A DNA stretch of 8,477 nt from Alphaproteobacteria bacterium (lineage in GTDB: Bacteria > Pseudomonadota > Alphaproteobacteria > Micavibrionales > CSBR16-224): the NCBI GenBank assembly GCA_006226225.1, contig SBHI01000150.1, positions 1-8,477 of the forward strand. Reading direction: 5' to 3'. Below the pieces are notes generated by a model. It did no database searches, had not been told where the DNA came from, and worked only from the letters and a program-made list of their open reading frames with translations. This document shows, piece by piece, positions 6,688 to 8,477 of this stretch (position 1 is its first letter; every line of letters starts with the position of its first letter). Made by a program: the position numbers and the translations under genes.

Positions 6688-6717
6688 TTGGCACAGGCGG
6701 TATTTATCTCTTAAAAT
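6688..6717 (+). promoter_or_regulatory. Candidate sigma-70-type promoter of thrB-rnhA
   Basis: TTGGCA (6688-6693; 5 of 6 to TTGACA), an 18-base spacer, and TAAAAT (6712-6717; 5 of 6 to TATAAT). Transcription would start at about 6724-6725, at the thrB ATG (6725), so the mRNA would be leaderless. No Shine-Dalgarno sequence is visible in the 53-base gap after the orphan gene. Confidence 0.45.
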
Positions 6718-6724
6718 CGGCCTC

Positions 6725-7690
6725 ATGGCTGTTTACACAAATATCGGACGTTCTTCGCTGGAAAGCTTTCTGACGCATTACAAAACGGGTGCGCTGAAAA
6801 GCTACGAGCCTGTCGCAGCGGGCATCAATAACAGCAATTACTTACTGGAAACCGATACCGGACGCTATATCCTGACTTTGATCGAGGATTTTTCCCCGGG
6901 ACGTGAAGCACTGCCTTACATCACCGCACTGATGGACAGGCTGAACATCGCAGGCCTGCCATGCCCGCGCATTCTAAATGATAAGGACGGCGGTAAAATC
7001 GGCGTCTTGTCCGGAAAGCCGGCCCTGCTGCTTAGCTTTCTGGACGGCAGTGCCCCCGCACCGATTACGCCCGGTCATTGTGCTGCTCTGGGCGACTGCC
7101 TTGCCCGTATGCATAAAGCCGGACAGCATTTTTCTTTGAAACGGCCAAATCCGTGGTCTTTACCCCGGCTGCTACAGCGCAAGGATGATTACCTGTCCTA
7201 TGCCGAAAAATTCGCCCCGGGCCTGTCAAAAAAACTGCTGCCCATTATTGAGCGCTTACAACGGAAATGGCCGGAAAATCTTCCGGCAGGACATATTCAT
7301 GCCGATCTGTTTCCTGATAACACGCTGTTTCAAGGTGAGCGCCTGACAGGCGTGATTGATTTCTATCTGGCGGGGGAGGATTTTCTGGCCTATGACCTCG
7401 CCATCTGCGTCAATGCATGGTGTTTTGACGGCGACCTGCGCTTTAACACGGAAAAATATGCCGCATTGCTGAATGCCTATCAGGCTGTTTTACCGTTAAC
7501 CGCAGAAGATTATAAGTCGCTGCAAATTTTACATCAGGGCGCGGCATTGCGCTTTTTGATGAGCCGCCTTGCCGAGCAATTCAACCGCCCGCAAGAGGCA
7601 CTGGTCACACCACATGATCCGCACGAATATCTGCAAAAGCTGGGCTATCATCTTGAACATGATATCCGCCGCGAAACGGAGGCCGCGTGA
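6725..7690 (+). CDS. thrB: Homoserine kinase (APH-like, alphaproteobacterial ThrB type)
   Basis: Phosphorylates homoserine to O-phosphohomoserine in threonine synthesis. The 321-residue protein has the kinase-fold layout of the aminoglycoside phosphotransferase superfamily rather than the GHMP homoserine kinases of E. coli. It begins with the N-lobe strands NSNYLLETDTGRYILTL (36-52) and the LLLSFLDG hinge region (101-108). The catalytic loop HADLFPDN (192-199) carries D194 and N199, and the metal-binding Asp is in GVIDFY (D212). The family-typical LAYDLAICVNAW (221-232), LRFLMSRL (275-282) and HDPHEYLQKLGYH (297-309) follow. Length and motifs match ThrB from this group, so it is probably functional. 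The ATG at 6725 lacks a ribosome binding site but agrees with the family's short N-terminus. The stop overlaps the rnhA start by 4 bases. Confidence 0.94.
   Translation: MAVYTNIGRSSLESFLTHYKTGALKSYEPVAAGINNSNYLLETDTGRYILTLIEDFSPGREALPYITALMDRLNIAGLPCPRILNDKDGGKIGVLSGKPALLLSFLDGSAPAPITPGHCAALGDCLARMHKAGQHFSLKRPNPWSLPRLLQRKDDYLSYAEKFAPGLSKKLLPIIERLQRKWPENLPAGHIHADLFPDNTLFQGERLTGVIDFYLAGEDFLAYDLAICVNAWCFDGDLRFNTEKYAALLNAYQAVLPLTAEDYKSLQILHQGAALRFLMSRLAEQFNRPQEALVTPHDPHEYLQKLGYHLEHDIRRETEAA
7678..7682 (+). promoter_or_regulatory. Ribosome binding site of rnhA
   Basis: GGAGG, inside the last codons of thrB, lies 4 bases before the GTG at 7687. It supports that non-ATG start and coupled translation with thrB. 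Confidence 0.7.
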
Positions 7691-8136
7691 AAAAGGTTGA
7701 TATTTTCACAGACGGCGCCTGTAGCGGCAATCCCGGTCCCGGAGGCTGGGGCACGATACTGCGCTATAACGGGCATGAAAAAGAGCTTTCCGGCGGCGCC
7801 CGCGACACCACCAACAACCGCATGGAAATGACCGCTGTGATCGAAGGTTTAAAGGCTTTAACTGCGCCTTGTGATGTCACCATCCATAGTGACAGCCAGT
7901 ATGTGATTGACGGCGCAACAAAATGGCTGGCAGGCTGGAAAAAACGCGACTGGAAAACCGCCGGACGCAAACCTCTGAAAAATTCCGGATTGTGGAAAAG
8001 CATGGATGAGGAAATTTCCCGCCATCACAATGTCCGCTGGATATGGGTTAAAGGGCATAGCGGCCACCCCGAAAACGAACGCGCCGATCAATTGGCGCGT
8101 GATGCCATCCCCTATCCCTTTCCCGGTGAAGAATAA
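7687..8136 (+). CDS. rnhA: Ribonuclease HI
   Basis: Cleaves the RNA strand of RNA-DNA hybrids, removing R-loops and primers. The 149-residue length is typical of bacterial RNase HI. The four metal-binding carboxylates are present: D9 (FTDGACSGNPGPGGWG), E47 (NNRMEMTA), D69 (IHSDSQYVIDG) and D133 (ENERADQLAR), together with the catalytic His at 123 (VKGHSGH). The Trp/Lys-rich handle (WLAGWKKRDWKTAGRKP, 80-96) for substrate binding is intact, so the enzyme looks fully active. Translation starts at GTG (7687), sharing GTGA with the thrB stop and preceded by GGAGG. Family length and the thrB overlap support this start. It ends 10 bases before the convergent partial gene, with no visible terminator hairpin. 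Confidence 0.97.
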   Translation: MKKVDIFTDGACSGNPGPGGWGTILRYNGHEKELSGGARDTTNNRMEMTAVIEGLKALTAPCDVTIHSDSQYVIDGATKWLAGWKKRDWKTAGRKPLKNSGLWKSMDEEISRHHNVRWIWVKGHSGHPENERADQLARDAIPYPFPGEE

Positions 8137-8146
8137 TCGTAAATAA

Positions 8147-8477
8147 TCAGGAGCCTGGGGTAGACGTAGGTGTTGTCCGCGCCGATGCCATAAGTGTCGC
8201 TGTCTCCGTCACGCGGTTGAATTTGAAGTTCTCCCCAAACCAGCCAATACTGGCACGCACATTCAGCGCCTCACCGTCCAGTTTCACCGTCAATGTCGCA
8301 GATTGTGCCTGTGAATTATCCGTATTGCGGAAACGTCCATCCTCGAATTTACTGCCCTTCTCATTTGGGGCCAGGTCGCTCATCACCATCAGCCCCTGAA
8401 TATTGCGGGATGTTTCATCAACGCGTAATTTGAATTCCTCAATCGCTTTCGGAGAGGCCATCTGCAAATAACCGCAG
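8147..8477 (-). CDS. C-terminal part of an unrecognised protein, 5' end probably outside the window
   Basis: The frame is open from the window edge (first visible residues CGYLQMASPKAIEEF) to a TGA at 8147, about 110 residues. A TTG at 8467 and an ATG at 8461 lie inside, but neither has a ribosome binding site, so the gene probably begins beyond the window. The visible part starts with a charged, probably helical stretch (PKAIEEFKLRVDETSRNIQG), passes through a polar segment (NEKGSKFEDGRFRNTDNSQAQ) and then becomes strand-like (SATLTVKLDGEALNVRASIGW, then FKFNRVTETATLMASART). It ends in a Thr/Ser/Pro tail. The ending is loosely reminiscent of the C-termini of TadE/TadG-like secreted pilus proteins, but this is a weak impression and I assign no function. 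Confidence 0.6.
   Translation of the reverse strand, partial: CGYLQMASPKAIEEFKLRVDETSRNIQGLMVMSDLAPNEKGSKFEDGRFRNTDNSQAQSATLTVKLDGEALNVRASIGWFGENFKFNRVTETATLMASARTTPTSTPGS

Noticed and set aside
8081..8099. Palindrome-like GCGCC...GGCGC
   Set aside because: It falls in rnhA codons for the conserved ERADQLARD segment, so coding constraint explains it.
1..8477. A new defence, mobile or CRISPR-like system
   Set aside because: No repeats with spacers, transposase, integrase, toxin-antitoxin pair or defence-type gene cluster; nearly all genes are recognised housekeeping genes.

Overview
The window reads as a stretch of an alphaproteobacterial chromosome with roughly balanced base composition. 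Three things suggest this: the order ispH ... thrB-rnhA, which from memory is a recurring alphaproteobacterial arrangement; a homoserine kinase of the phosphotransferase (APH-like) type rather than the GHMP type; and a CCA-adding enzyme and a small lipoprotein that resemble alphaproteobacterial versions. A Micavibrio- or Rhodospirillales-like lineage is possible, but I cannot place it further from sequence alone. Coding density is high, and I see no tRNA, rRNA, CRISPR array, insertion sequence or phage gene.

Layout. (1) Positions 1-866, minus strand: the N-terminal 288 residues of the EF-P lysine ligase EpmA, cut by the window edge. (2) 950-1159, plus strand: a probable small two-helix membrane protein. 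(3) 1163-4263, minus strand: a tightly packed block transcribed in the order gmhA (sedoheptulose-7-phosphate isomerase family), xseB (exonuclease VII small subunit), a DHH-family phosphoesterase and cca (tRNA nucleotidyltransferase). Gaps or overlaps are about 20-25 bases, so this is probably one operon. (4) 4363-4908, minus strand: a small lipoprotein gene, divergent from ispH. (5) 4960-8136, plus strand: ispH (isoprenoid synthesis), an unrecognised 214-residue gene with faint ankyrin-like segments, thrB (threonine synthesis) and rnhA (RNase HI, overlapping thrB by 4 bases). (6) 8147-8477, minus strand: the C-terminal part of an unrecognised protein.

Most genes are housekeeping: translation (epmA, cca), nucleic-acid turnover (xseB, rnhA, the DHH protein), isoprenoid and amino-acid synthesis (ispH, thrB) and possibly heptose synthesis (gmhA). 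I did not find a convincing new multi-gene system. The points most worth a second look are: a Gln in GmhA where the catalytic His is expected; an orphan gene with its own strong extended -10 promoter between ispH and thrB; and promoter-like sequences placed so that ispH and thrB mRNAs would start at or within a base or so of their ATG (leaderless), with no Shine-Dalgarno sequence in either case.
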